NCBI GenBank assembly: GCA_963712815.1
Contig: CAVQJL010000012.1
Coordinates: forward strand, 372,001 to 436,000
DNA from: RPQJ01 sp963712815
GTDB taxonomy: Bacteria > Pseudomonadota > Gammaproteobacteria > Steroidobacterales > Steroidobacteraceae
Reading direction: 5' to 3'
Length of the DNA: 64,000 bases
Shown in pieces: positions 1 through 9,765 of this stretch. Position 1 is the stretch's first letter; every line of letters starts with the position of its first letter. The position numbers and the translations under genes are program-made. The notes beneath the pieces are model-generated. The model was not told where the DNA came from. It made no database searches and worked only from the letters and a program-made list of their open reading frames with translations.

Positions 1-4
1 TGAG

Positions 5-1540
5 GTGAGCCTGGCGCGCTGGATGGATCGGGCGACGCCCCCGCAGGCAGCGAAGGGATATGCCGAACTGGTGGTCGCGCCGAACGAATGGCGTGACCTG
101 GCCCAGGACGTCGCGGCCGCGAGCGGCCGGCTGCTGGCGCTGTGGAGTTCAAGATCGCTCGCGAACGGGGACCTCCTGCGGGCCGTCGTCGTGGCGCCAC
201 CCCGGGCGCTGCTGGTCACCATCCCGCTCGAGGACGGCACGCGACGTTTCCCCGGCGTCGAGGACGTGTTCCCGGCGGCCGGCCGGATGCAGCGGGCCGT
301 GTTCGACCTCGGTGGCCTGCGCTCCACGGACCCGGACACCCGTCCGTGGCTGCGCCACACCGCCTGGCCAGCCGACGCGTTCCCGCTTTCCGCCAGCGAG
401 ATGCCGGCGCCGCCCTCCTCGCCGGCGGACGACTACGCGTTCGTTCGGGTCGAAGGCGACGGGGTGCACGAGATTCCCGTCGGCCCCGTGCACGCCGGCA
501 TCATCGAGCCCGGCCACTTTCGCTTCTCGGTGGTCGGCGAGAAAGTGCTTCGTCTCGAGGAGCGCCTGGGTTACGTGCACAAGGGCATCGAGCGACGCTT
601 CACCGAGCTGTCGATCCTGGACGGACACCGCCTCGCCGCGCGCGTCTCGGGCGACTCGGGCGTGGCGTTCTCGTGGGCCTACTGCGAGGCGCTCGAACGC
701 ATGGCGGGGGTGCCCGTGCCAGGTCGAGGCTTGATGCTGCGCGCGCTGGCTCTCGAGCTCGAGCGCATCGCGAATCACCTCGGCGACCTTGGCGCACTCG
801 GCAACGACGCGGGATTCGCGTTCGGCCTCGCGCAGTTCTCGCGCCTGAAGGAGCTGCTGCTGCGGGCCGTCGAACAGGCGCTCGGCCAGCGCTACTTGCT
901 CGACTTCGTCGTGCCGGGCGGCACCCACCGCGATCTCGCACCCGACGGCGCCACCACGCTCGGGCGATGCCTGGACGGGATCGAGGCCGGCACGCTGGTA
1001 CTGCGCGGCATCTACGAAGAGCACACGGGCGTGCGCGATCGCTTCGCAGGCACCGGCACAGTGCCGCCGGAACTTGCGGCCTGGCTCGGGCTCGTCGGCC
1101 TGCCGGCCCGCGCGAGCGGACAGCCGCTCGACCTGCGCATCGACCTGCCGCTGCCACCCTACGACGCACTGGGCGTGAACCGGTGCCTCCAGCAAGACGG
1201 CGACGTGCTCGCGCGCGTCGCCCTCCGCTTCGACGAACTTGTCGAGTCGCTGCGCCTCGTGCGCCAGATACTGCGGTCCCTGCCGAGCGGCACACACATC
1301 GTGCCGGTGAGTACGCCGGCCACAGGATCCGTCGGCGTCGGGCTCGTGGAGGGCTGGCGCGGCCCGGTGGTGGTTGGCCTCGAGGCCGGTCCCGACGGCG
1401 CCATCGGGCGCTGCCATCCCCAGGATCCGTCCTGGCACAACTGGCCGGCGCTCGAACACGCGGTCATCGGCAACATCGTTCCCGACTTCCCGCTCATCAA
1501 CAAGTCGTTCAACCTGTCCTACAGCGGCCATGACCTCTGA
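5..1540 (+). CDS. Group-4 hydrogenase/complex I-like large subunit (NuoC-NuoD/HyfG type) lacking Ni ligands
   Basis: The 511-residue protein has an N-terminal NuoC-like domain (about residues 20-140) followed by a NuoD/HycE-like large-subunit domain (about 155-511). The segment around 171-200 (HFRFSVVGEKVLRLEERLGY, HKGIE) is typical of the HycE/HyfG family. True NiFe hydrogenases carry CxxC at two sites. Here the first site reads VSGDSG (214-219) and the C-terminus reads NLSYSGHDL, so all four Ni-binding cysteines are absent. It therefore resembles the energy-converting-hydrogenase-related (Ehr) group rather than an active hydrogenase. The GTG start lies just after a TGA at 1-3 that probably ends an upstream gene. 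The partner NuoB-like gene follows after 9 nt. Function inferred: a redox or ion-pumping membrane complex of unknown substrate. Confidence 0.88.
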   Translation: MSLARWMDRATPPQAAKGYAELVVAPNEWRDLAQDVAAASGRLLALWSSRSLANGDLLRAVVVAPPRALLVTIPLEDGTRRFPGVEDVFPAAGRMQRAVFDLGGLRSTDPDTRPWLRHTAWPADAFPLSASEMPAPPSSPADDYAFVRVEGDGVHEIPVGPVHAGIIEPGHFRFSVVGEKVLRLEERLGYVHKGIERRFTELSILDGHRLAARVSGDSGVAFSWAYCEALERMAGVPVPGRGLMLRALALELERIANHLGDLGALGNDAGFAFGLAQFSRLKELLLRAVEQALGQRYLLDFVVPGGTHRDLAPDGATTLGRCLDGIEAGTLVLRGIYEEHTGVRDRFAGTGTVPPELAAWLGLVGLPARASGQPLDLRIDLPLPPYDALGVNRCLQQDGDVLARVALRFDELVESLRLVRQILRSLPSGTHIVPVSTPATGSVGVGLVEGWRGPVVVGLEAGPDGAIGRCHPQDPSWHNWPALEHAVIGNIVPDFPLINKSFNLSYSGHDL

Positions 1541-1549
1541 GTCCGGACC

Positions 1550-2086
1550 ATGCTGAAGACGCTCCAGCAGATCGTGCGCACCGGCATCGTCACCGAGGCA
1601 ATACCAGCCGCCGACGACGAGCTGAGAGTCCGCGACGCGCTCGAGGCACGCATCCGCGGGGTGCTCGGTCGGGCGCTGTGCATCCGCCAGGTGGACGCGG
1701 GCTCCTGCAACGGTTGCGAACTCGAGATCCACGCGCTGGGGAACCCGATCTACAGCCTCGAGTCGGCCGGCATCCGCTTCGTGGCGAGCCCGCGCCACGC
1801 GGACCTGCTGCTCGTGACCGGCCCGGTGTCGCGCCACATGGAACTTGCGCTGCGCCGTACCTACGACGCCACGCCCGACCCCAAGCTCGTCGTCGCGGTG
1901 GGCGATTGCGGCGCGTGCGGCGGGATCTTCGGCGAGGGGTACGCGAGCTGCGGTGCGGTCTCAAACGTCATCCCGGTGGACGTCGCGGTGCCGGGCTGCC
2001 CGCCGGCGCCGGCGCGCATCATGGCCGGGATACTCGCGGCAATCTCGCGAACACCAGCCCGGCAGGATCGTCGCGCCAATCCGTGA
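1550..2086 (+). CDS. NuoB/HyfI-like [4Fe-4S] small subunit
   Basis: The 178-residue protein belongs to the NuoB/HycG/HyfI family, the small subunit that carries the terminal iron-sulfur cluster next to the large subunit. The cluster ligands are present: CNGC (C53, C56), C120 in GDCGACGG, and C150 in VPGCPP. This contrasts with the large subunit, which has lost its nickel ligands, so electron transfer to an unknown site at the subunit interface is still plausible. It lies 9 nt downstream of the large subunit and is probably co-transcribed. It seems to be the last gene of the operon; the membrane subunits would lie upstream, outside the window. Confidence 0.9.
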   Translation: MLKTLQQIVRTGIVTEAIPAADDELRVRDALEARIRGVLGRALCIRQVDAGSCNGCELEIHALGNPIYSLESAGIRFVASPRHADLLLVTGPVSRHMELALRRTYDATPDPKLVVAVGDCGACGGIFGEGYASCGAVSNVIPVDVAVPGCPPAPARIMAGILAAISRTPARQDRRANP

Positions 2087-2365
2087 ACGAGCATCCCGGC
2101 TGCCGCCGCAGCCACTGGCCGTCGGCGTAGCCGGCGGTCGCCGTGCCGGATTGACTGCGCAGCGTTGTCGTCGCACCATCTGGCCGCGACGCGGGACTGG
2201 GCGCGTTCGCGGCCACGTCGCATGTGGTCCTGACAATAAGACCTAATGTTCGGCGGAATGCCAGTCTCTTCCTGTGCGGATTTCCAATCGCGCCGCGGGA
2301 CGCGTTCAACACACAGGAAGCTCCTGCTCGTCTGCGGTCGGAAATTTCAACTGGGGGACAACAAG

Positions 2366-2983
2366 ATGAAGAATATCCATGCGGGGCTGTTGGGCGTGGT
2401 CGCATTGGTGGCGTCGGCATCGTCGGCTGAAGCGCTCGTGCTGTGCGCAAACAAGAGCGGGTCGGTCGCGGTGCTCGAAAAGTGCAGGGCCGGCATGACG
2501 CAGATCGACCCAACGGCGGTCGGACTCGTCGGGCCCGCGGGTGAGCAAGGCCCGGCTGGGCCCGCGGGCGAGCAAGGCCCGGCGGGACCCCCGGGTGCGC
2601 CGGGCCCGGTTGGGCCCGCGGGTCCGAGCAATGCCTATGCCAACTATGGTGCTGCGGACTACCAGCGCATCGTGAGTGGCACGACACAGACGGTTTCCAG
2701 CGTCACGCTTCCGGTCGGAACCTACACACTCGCTGCGACCGTATCCGGCGTAGCGCTCGGGGACGCCCGATTCATGTCCTGTTACTTCATCTCGGCCGGC
2801 TCGTTAAAAGGTCGTCCCGCGCTGATCTCGTTCGACGACTTGAAGCAGCCGCTGATCGGTGAGGTCACGACCTCGATCGACGGCACGAGTGTGTTTCTGC
2901 GCTGCTCGTCACTAGACGGCGACTTCGACGCGCTTGGAGAGCTGATCGCAACGCGCGTCGGGACAATCACGCCGTCGTTGTAG
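2366..2983 (+). CDS. Secreted collagen-like (Gly-X-Y) repeat protein
   Basis: Start ATG 2366 is preceded by a GGGGG-rich ribosome binding site at about 2353-2357. The 205-residue product begins with a clear signal peptide (residues 1-23, ending ASSAEA). A short two-cysteine region follows (C27, C40), then 11 perfect Gly-X-Y triplets (56-88, e.g. GPA GEQ GPA GPP), then a 115-residue beta-rich C-terminal domain with two cysteines. This layout is common in bacterial exported collagen-like surface or filament-tip proteins whose C-terminal domain trimerises. The ligand cannot be predicted. The gene is isolated and a hairpin lies just downstream. Confidence 0.8.
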   Translation: MKNIHAGLLGVVALVASASSAEALVLCANKSGSVAVLEKCRAGMTQIDPTAVGLVGPAGEQGPAGPAGEQGPAGPPGAPGPVGPAGPSNAYANYGAADYQRIVSGTTQTVSSVTLPVGTYTLAATVSGVALGDARFMSCYFISAGSLKGRPALISFDDLKQPLIGEVTTSIDGTSVFLRCSSLDGDFDALGELIATRVGTITPSL

Positions 2984-3000
2984 GCTGTGATGGGGATCCC

Positions 3001-3029
3001 CCCGGCACAAGCTGCAAGGCTGTGCCGGG
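3001..3029. terminator. Hairpin downstream of the collagen-like gene
   Basis: An exact 9-bp inverted repeat, CCCGGCACA (3001-3009) and TGTGCCGGG (3021-3029), with an 11-nt loop lies 18 nt after the stop at 2983. There is no T-tract, so intrinsic termination is uncertain; it may instead protect the 3' end or act with Rho. Confidence 0.4.
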
Positions 3030-3181
3030 AGGATACTCAAGCCCGCTGATCGACTCCTGCGGCCGGAGGCCTCAACGACCGCTTGGCGTTGCCCGGAGCG
3101 ACCACACGGCCCGGGCTCGGTGCGGGTTTGGTGCGGGCCTGGCGCGCAGCATCTCGGTCCCGATGCCGGATAAGCGGTCAG

Positions 3182-3942
3182 CTAGACGAGGAAACCCCCG
3201 TCCACCACCAGGAACTCGCCCGTCACGTAGGACGAGGCATCGGACGCGAGGAACACCGCGGCCCCGGCGAGGTCCTGCGGCTCCCCGACCCGGCGCAGCG
3301 GATTGTTGCCGACGTAGTGCTGCAACTGCTGCTCGTCGCTGATGAGCGTGCCGGCGAACCTGGTGCGGATGAGACCCGGCAGGATGGCGTTGCAGCGAAT
3401 GCCCTCCGGCCCGCACTCGCGCGCGAAGGCCTTGGTCATGTTGAGCACCGCGCCTTTGGTGACTGAGTAGATGCCCTGCAGCGGCCCGGGGCGGATGGCG
3501 TTCACGGACGCGATGTTGATTATCGAGCCGCCGCCGCCCGTGCGCATCAGCCGACCGCCGAGCACCGAGGCGAAGAAGTAGCCGCGGATGTTTACGTCCA
3601 CGGTCTTCTGGAAGGCGCCGAGGTCGGTGTCGAGCACGTGGCCGTAGTAGGGTTGGTGGCCGCGTTGTTCACCAGCACGTCGAGGCGCCCGTAACGCTCC
3701 TGCACGGCGGCAAACAGCTTTGCGAGCGCCTCCATGTCACCGATGTGGCAGGCCATCGCCACGGCCTCGCCGCCCGCCGCGACGATCGCGGATGCCACCG
3801 CCTCGCAGCCGTCCTGCTTGCGGCTCGAGACGATCACGCGTGCACCGCGCTCGGCATAGGCCTTCGCGATCGCTTCGCCGATACCGCGGCTCGCGCCGGT
3901 GACGAGCGCCACGCGGCCCTTCAGGTCGAACATGTCTGCCAT
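3182..3942 (-). CDS. Short-chain dehydrogenase/reductase (one frameshift)
   Basis: Classical SDR of about 253 residues, read in two frames that join near 3650. The N-terminal part (3942 down to about 3650) has the Rossmann motif TGASRGIG and the NNAA motif. The C-terminal part (about 3650 to 3182) continues with SIINIASVNA, the catalytic YSVTKGA (Tyr-x-x-x-Lys) and VTGEFLVVDGGF. One missing base in a run of C/G near 3650 would restore AATNPYYGHV and a full SDR. Because all motifs are intact on both sides, a sequencing error is likelier than a true pseudogene. It sits 13 nt downstream of the flavin oxidoreductase gene and probably belongs to the same catabolic transcript. Substrate unknown. 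Confidence 0.8.
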
Positions 3943-3955
3943 GGTCGGTCTCCCT

Positions 3956-4924
3956 TCAGCGCGCGTCGCAGAGGCGACGACGGGTGTCTTCGTACTCGCC
4001 GACCATGCGCGCGATCAGCTCGCCCGCCGGCAGCACGTCGTGGATGTTGCCCACGCCCTGCCCCGCGCTCCAGATGTCGCGCCACACCTTGGCCTTGAGG
4101 TCGCTGCCCGAGCCGAAGTTCATCTTCGACTTGTCGGCCTCGGGCAGGTTGTCCGGGTCGAAGCCGGTGCGGACCACGCTGCCGCGCAGGTAGTTGCCCC
4201 TCACGCCGCTGAACAGGTTCGTGTACACGACGTCCTCCGCGGCGGACTCGACGATCATCTGCTTGTATTCGTCCATGACGTGCGCCTCGGTCGTGGCCAG
4301 GAAGCGCGTGCCGATGTAGGCCATGTCGGCGCCGATCGCCTGGGCCGCGAGGACGTCCGCGCCGCTCGACATGGCGCCGGCCAGCACGATCGTGCCGCCG
4401 AAGAACTCGCGGATCTCGCGCACCAGCGCGAAGGGGCTGAGCGTCCCGGCGTGGCCGCCGGCGCCGGCGCAGACTGCGATGATGCCGTCCACGCCCTGCT
4501 CCGCGGCCTTGCGCGCGTGCTTTACGCTGATCACGTCGTGGAACACCAGTCCGCCGTAGGAGTGCACGGCCTCGACGATCTCGCGCGGGGGCCGGAGGCT
4601 CGTGATGACGAGCGGCACCTCGTGGCGCACGCAGGCCTCCACGTCGTGCTGCAGCCGGTCGTTGGACGCGTGGCAGATCTGGTTGACTGCATACGGCGCG
4701 ACCCTCGCACCCGGGTTCGCCCGGGCATGCGCGTCCAGTTCCTCCTGGATGCGCGTCAGCCATTCGTCGAGCTGCGAAGCCGGCCGCGCGTTCAGCGCCG
4801 GGAACGAGCCAATGATCCCCGCCTTGCACTGCTCGATCACGAGCTCGGGCGTCGAGGCGATGAACATCGGCGAGCCGATGAGCGGCAGGCTCAAGCGGTC
4901 ACGAAACGAGGCCGGAATCGGCAT
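3956..4924 (-). CDS. Nitronate monooxygenase / NAD(P)H-dependent flavin oxidoreductase family
   Basis: The 322-residue TIM-barrel flavoprotein belongs to the 2-nitropropane dioxygenase/nitronate monooxygenase family. Visible signatures are the N-terminal LPLIGSPMFI, the FMN phosphate-binding stretch CAGAGGHAGTLSPFALV, and MAYIGTRFLAT near the C-terminal end. Family members oxidise nitronates or act as FMN-dependent quinone or enoyl reductases; the sequence does not decide which. It lies between the FadJ-like gene (separated by a repeat element) and an SDR, within a lipid-catabolism cluster, so a role in degrading an unusual acyl or ring substrate is possible but inferred. Confidence 0.88.
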   Translation of the reverse strand: MPIPASFRDRLSLPLIGSPMFIASTPELVIEQCKAGIIGSFPALNARPASQLDEWLTRIQEELDAHARANPGARVAPYAVNQICHASNDRLQHDVEACVRHEVPLVITSLRPPREIVEAVHSYGGLVFHDVISVKHARKAAEQGVDGIIAVCAGAGGHAGTLSPFALVREIREFFGGTIVLAGAMSSGADVLAAQAIGADMAYIGTRFLATTEAHVMDEYKQMIVESAAEDVVYTNLFSGVRGNYLRGSVVRTGFDPDNLPEADKSKMNFGSGSDLKAKVWRDIWSAGQGVGNIHDVLPAGELIARMVGEYEDTRRRLCDAR

Positions 4925-4990
4925 GAACTACTCCTCGGTATTAGGCAGGGTCGAATACGGGACGCGAAATGCGCACAGCCCTTCTGCATC

Positions 4991-5096
4991 GCCGCGTTCC
5001 GGGTACATACGCGGGGCCGTGCGCGGCATGGATGCCGCGCCCGGAGCCCCCAGGGATGGGTTCACGGCGACCCCGCGCGTGAACCCGGAACGCGGC
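4991..5096 (-). repeat. Core-plus-palindromic-arms repeat element, copy 1
   Basis: Outer arms 4991-5016 and 5071-5096 are inverted repeats (23 of 26 positions pair). They enclose a core read on the minus strand as CGCCGTGAACCCATCCCTGG followed by GGGCTC and a GCGCGGCATCC/ATGCCGCGC hairpin. The same core occurs at 11629-11681 with completely different arms. The copy begins 22 nt after the FadJ-like stop codon. Confidence 0.75.
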
Positions 5097-5118
5097 GGCG
5101 CAGCAAGGTGCCGCGCTC

Positions 5119-7290
5119 TCACGCGGCCTGCGACTCACCGCCCACAGCCGGATGAAAGGCCTCGCCGCGCTCCGCCCGCTGTCGCAGCCACCGCGACGGC
5201 TTGAAGCGCTTGCCGTGGCGCCTGGCGAGCCGGTCGCACTCGGCGACGAACTCGCGGATGCCGATGGTGTCGATGTAGGACAGGGTGCCGCCCGTCCACG
5301 CCGGGAAGCCCCAGCCGAGGATCGAGCCGAGGTCCGCCTCAGCAGCCGTGGTGACGACACCCTCCTCCATGCAGCGCGCCGCCTCGAGCGCCTGGATGTA
5401 CAGCAGTCGCTTCTCGACGTCGTCGGCCGAGGGCTGCACCGCCGCGCGCGGAAACACGCCCGCGAGCCCCGGCCACAGGTGCTTCTTCGCGTCCTGCGGG
5501 TAGTCGTAGAAACCGCCGCCGAAACGGCGGCCCGGACGCTTGAGCTCCTCGACGAAGGTCTTCACGACGTCGTAGGCCACGGGCTTCGCAAAGCGGCGCC
5601 CGAGGTCGGCCTCGGTCTGCTTGATCACCTTCCACTGCAGGTCGATCGTGACTTCGTCGGCCACCGCGAGCGGGCCGACCGGCATGCCCGCGAGCTTCGC
5701 CGCGTTCTCGATCAGCGCCGGGTTGACGCCCTCCTGCAGCATGGCCATGCCTTCGTACACGAAGGTGCCGAAGCAACGGCTGGTGTAGAAGCCGCGGCTG
5801 TCGTTCACGACGATCGGCGTCTTGCGCAGCTGCCCCACGTAGTCGAGCGCGCGGGCGAGCGTGTCCTCATTGGTCTTCTTGCCGAGGATGATCTCGACGA
5901 GCGGCATCTTGTCCACCGGCGAGAAGAAGTGGATGCCGATGAACTGCGCCGGGCGCTTCGAGGCCTGCGCGAGGCCCGAGATGGGCAGCGTCGAGGTGTT
6001 GCTCGCGAACACCGCGTTCTTCGGGATCACCGCCTCGGCCTTCGCGGTGACGTCGGCCTTGATCTCGCGGCTCTCGAACACGGCCTCGATCACGAGGTCG
6101 GCGCCGGCGAGGTCGTCGTAGCTCGAGGTGGTCTTGATGCGTGCGAGCACCGCGTCGGCGTCGGCCTGCGTGCGCTTGCCGCGGCTCACGTCCTTGGCGA
6201 GCAGTTGGCGCGAGTAGTCCTTGCCCTTCTCGGCGAGCTCGGGCGCGCTGTCGAGCAGCACGACGTCCATGCCGGCGCGGGCGGAGACGTAGGCCACGCC
6301 CGCACCCATCATGCCGGCGCCGAGGATGCCGAGGCGGCGCACCTGCGACTTCGGCGGGCCCGCCGGGCGCCGCGCGAGCTTGTCGGCGAGGCCCTTGTTC
6401 ACGAACAGCGTGCGCATCAGGTTGCGCGCCACCGGGCCGGCGAGCAGCTTGCCGAAGTACTTCGACTCGATGGCGAGGCCCTGGTCGATCGGCACCTGCG
6501 TCCCTTCGTACACGCAGGAGAGGATGGCGTGCGGGGCGGGGTAGTTGCGCATGGTGGCGCGCGCGGTGAGCGCGGTGCCGGCCATGAAGGCCTGCGCCAC
6601 GGCCGGCGAGGTCTGGCCCGCACCGCCCGGGATCTTGAAGCCCTTCTTGTCCCAAGGCTGAATCGCCTCCGCACCCTTCAGGATCCACTGACGGGCGCGC
6701 TCGACGATCTCGCCCACCGGCGCTACCTCGTGCACCAGTCCCTTCTTGAGCGCATCGGCCGGCGAGAGCTGCTTGCCCTCGGTGATCAGGCGCAGCGCCT
6801 CGGGGATGCCGATCAGCCGCGGCACGCGCTGCGTGCCGCCGGCGCCCGGCAGCAGGCCGATGGTGACCTCGGGCAGGCCGACGCCCGCCTTCGGGCCGTC
6901 CTCGATCACCCTGTAGTGGCAGGCGAGCGTGACCTCGAGGCCCCCGCCGAGGGCCACGCCGTTGATCGCCGCTGCCAGCGGCTTGCCGCAGGTCTCCATG
7001 CGGCGGAACAGCTTCTGCAGCGAGTAGCTGAACTGCGAGGCCTCGAGCGGCGTCACGCCGCGATCGAAGGCGCCGACCATGTCCTTGATGTCCGCGCCGG
7101 CCATGAAGCTCGACTTGGCCGAGGAGATCACGACGCCCTTGATCGCGGGGTCGCCCGCGACCTTGTCGATGCACTCGGAGAGGTCCGCCTGGAAGCCGGG
7201 CGTGAGCACGTTCATCGGCCGGCCGGCCACGTCGATCCTGAGCAACGCGATGCCGTCGGCGTCGACGGAGAAATGGATGTTCTGGGTCAT
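5119..7290 (-). CDS. fadJ: FadJ-like enoyl-CoA hydratase/3-hydroxyacyl-CoA dehydrogenase
   Basis: The 723-residue bifunctional beta-oxidation enzyme has the usual length of the FadB/FadJ alpha chain. Residues 1 to about 190 are a crotonase domain with the oxyanion-hole motifs FMAGADIKDM and GGGLEVTLACH and the acidic LPEVTIGLLPGAGGTQR segment. From about 310 there is an NAD-binding 3-hydroxyacyl-CoA dehydrogenase domain (LGILGAGMMGAGVAYV, SNTSTLPI, GIHFFSPVDKMPLVE), then the C-terminal helical domain. Wording of the dehydrogenase motif is closer to FadJ than FadB. It forms an operon with a thiolase gene 31 nt upstream, the usual partner that completes the cycle by cleaving 3-ketoacyl-CoA. Confidence 0.93.
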   Translation of the reverse strand: MTQNIHFSVDADGIALLRIDVAGRPMNVLTPGFQADLSECIDKVAGDPAIKGVVISSAKSSFMAGADIKDMVGAFDRGVTPLEASQFSYSLQKLFRRMETCGKPLAAAINGVALGGGLEVTLACHYRVIEDGPKAGVGLPEVTIGLLPGAGGTQRVPRLIGIPEALRLITEGKQLSPADALKKGLVHEVAPVGEIVERARQWILKGAEAIQPWDKKGFKIPGGAGQTSPAVAQAFMAGTALTARATMRNYPAPHAILSCVYEGTQVPIDQGLAIESKYFGKLLAGPVARNLMRTLFVNKGLADKLARRPAGPPKSQVRRLGILGAGMMGAGVAYVSARAGMDVVLLDSAPELAEKGKDYSRQLLAKDVSRGKRTQADADAVLARIKTTSSYDDLAGADLVIEAVFESREIKADVTAKAEAVIPKNAVFASNTSTLPISGLAQASKRPAQFIGIHFFSPVDKMPLVEIILGKKTNEDTLARALDYVGQLRKTPIVVNDSRGFYTSRCFGTFVYEGMAMLQEGVNPALIENAAKLAGMPVGPLAVADEVTIDLQWKVIKQTEADLGRRFAKPVAYDVVKTFVEELKRPGRRFGGGFYDYPQDAKKHLWPGLAGVFPRAAVQPSADDVEKRLLYIQALEAARCMEEGVVTTAAEADLGSILGWGFPAWTGGTLSYIDTIGIREFVAECDRLARRHGKRFKPSRWLRQRAERGEAFHPAVGGESQAA

Positions 7291-7321
7291 GTGAGGTTTC
7301 CTGTCCGGTCTGCGGCGCGTC

Positions 7322-8532
<1,211 letters not shown>

Positions 8533-8628
8533 GTCTGTGTCCCCGGGTGTTGTTTCAGTGCAAGGCTAAATCGTCAGTCCTGTCGAGCCCGGCACGCCTA
8601 GGCGCCGGGCGCCGCCGCGGCCGTCGCA

Positions 8629-9405
8629 TCAGCCGTAGTTCGGCTTGCGCTTGCCGACGAAGGCGGCCACGCCTTCCTGGCCGTGCGGGTGCAGCGCCTG
8701 CGCGGCGATGGCCCGGCCCTCGAGCGCCATCTGCGCCTCGAGGCCCGGGTCGGCCGCGTCCATCAGGCGCTTCACCGCCGCATACGATTCGGTCGGTCCC
8801 GCCGCGAACCTCGCCGCGAGCGCAAGCGCCTGCGGGAGCACATCGGCGTCCTCCACCACCTGGTTGACGAGACCCCAGGCCAGCGCCTCGTCGGCGCTCA
8901 GCGTGCGATTGGTGAGCAGCAGCTCGAGCGCACGGCGCCGGCCGACGATGCGCGGCAGCAGGAACGAGGTGCTGCAGTCGGGCGCAAGGCCGACGCCCGT
9001 ATAGGCGAGCGAGAACTTGCTGCCGCGCCCCGCGATCGCGAGGTCGGTCATGCAGAGGAGGCCGACGCCGCCGCCCGCCGCCGTGCCGTTGACCGCGGCG
9101 ATCACCGGCGCCTTGAGGCGCGTGAAGCCGCTGATCGCGGCATGGATGTGGGTGGTGAGCTCGTTCAGGTAGCCGCCGACCGCCTCGCCCTGCTCGGCCA
9201 TGCCGCGCAGGTCGCCGCCGAAGCAGAAGTGCTTGCCGGCCCCCGTGACCACCACGGCGCGCACCGAAGGGTCCGCCTCGATCCTGAGCGCCGCTTCGAG
9301 CAGGTCGCGGCCCATGGCGAGGTCGAGGGCGTTCGCGCCCTCGGGACGGTTCAGCGTGACGGTGGCAATGCCGTCGCGGGTCTCGAGGAGCACGGTCTTG
9401 TTCAT
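8629..9405 (-). CDS. Enoyl-CoA hydratase/isomerase family protein
   Basis: The start is set at ATG 9405 (MNKTVLLETRDG), which matches the conserved N-terminus of crotonases; the open frame runs further upstream but overlaps the ferredoxin gene. The product has 258 residues. The oxyanion-hole segments are HFCFGGDLRGM (about 66-76) and AAGGGVGLLCMTDLAIAG. The GVGLAPDCSTSFLLPRIVG segment has Asp where many hydratases have catalytic Glu, a pattern seen in isomerases and PaaG-like enzymes, so hydratase versus isomerase is undecided. Twelve nt separate it from the ferredoxin gene upstream, and the thiolase lies about 100 nt downstream. Confidence 0.88.
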   Translation of the reverse strand: MNKTVLLETRDGIATVTLNRPEGANALDLAMGRDLLEAALRIEADPSVRAVVVTGAGKHFCFGGDLRGMAEQGEAVGGYLNELTTHIHAAISGFTRLKAPVIAAVNGTAAGGGVGLLCMTDLAIAGRGSKFSLAYTGVGLAPDCSTSFLLPRIVGRRRALELLLTNRTLSADEALAWGLVNQVVEDADVLPQALALAARFAAGPTESYAAVKRLMDAADPGLEAQMALEGRAIAAQALHPHGQEGVAAFVGKRKPNYG

Positions 9406-9416
9406 CGGTTCTCCGT

Positions 9417-9734
9417 CTATTCGTCCGGCGCCACGGTGAGCGGCAGGCCGTCCAGCGCCTCGGTGAAATCCACCTGGCAGCTCAGGCGCGAGCGCTCGGG
9501 ATCGTAGTTCTGCAACTCGACGAGCAGTTCCTTCTCGTCGCCCTGAGGCGCCGGCAGCCGCGGCATCCACTCGGGATCGATGAAGATGTGGCAGGTGGCG
9601 CAGGAGCACAGGCCGCCGCAGATCGCCGTGACCCCGTATTCGTACTCGCGAAGGGTCTCCATGAGCTTGACGCCAAGCTGCCCCTCCACCTCGTGGAGCA
9701 TTCCGTCCCGGTCAGTCACCAGCATCCGCGCCAT
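9417..9734 (-). CDS. [2Fe-2S] plant/adrenodoxin-type ferredoxin
   Basis: The 105-residue ferredoxin has four cluster cysteines in the pattern C(5)C(2)C...C: CGGLCSCATC followed by RLSCQV near residue 88. This spacing is the adrenodoxin/putidaredoxin type that feeds electrons to cytochrome P450s or Rieske oxygenases. No P450 or reductase lies in the window. It heads the beta-oxidation cluster on the minus strand, so an oxygenase step on the same lipid or steroid-like substrate is a reasonable inference. Met codons at residues 1 and 4 are both possible starts. Confidence 0.9.
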   Translation of the reverse strand: MARMLVTDRDGMLHEVEGQLGVKLMETLREYEYGVTAICGGLCSCATCHIFIDPEWMPRLPAPQGDEKELLVELQNYDPERSRLSCQVDFTEALDGLPLTVAPDE

Positions 9735-9765
9735 GCGTCACCCTTCGTCACAGTCAATCAAGGGA

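Noticed and set aside
2531..2632. Short tandem repeats GGGCCCGCGGGT...
   Set aside because: These are the codons of the Gly-X-Y triplets of the collagen-like protein, not a CRISPR or satellite.
2019..2687. Minus-strand frame overlapping the end of the NuoB-like gene, with a less biased tail (GYADGQWLRRQPGCSFTDWR)
   Set aside because: It overlaps both the NuoB-like C-terminus and the start of the collagen-like gene, has no start signal and matches no family I know; kept only as a note. The 279-bp gap 2087-2365 otherwise shows no structure.
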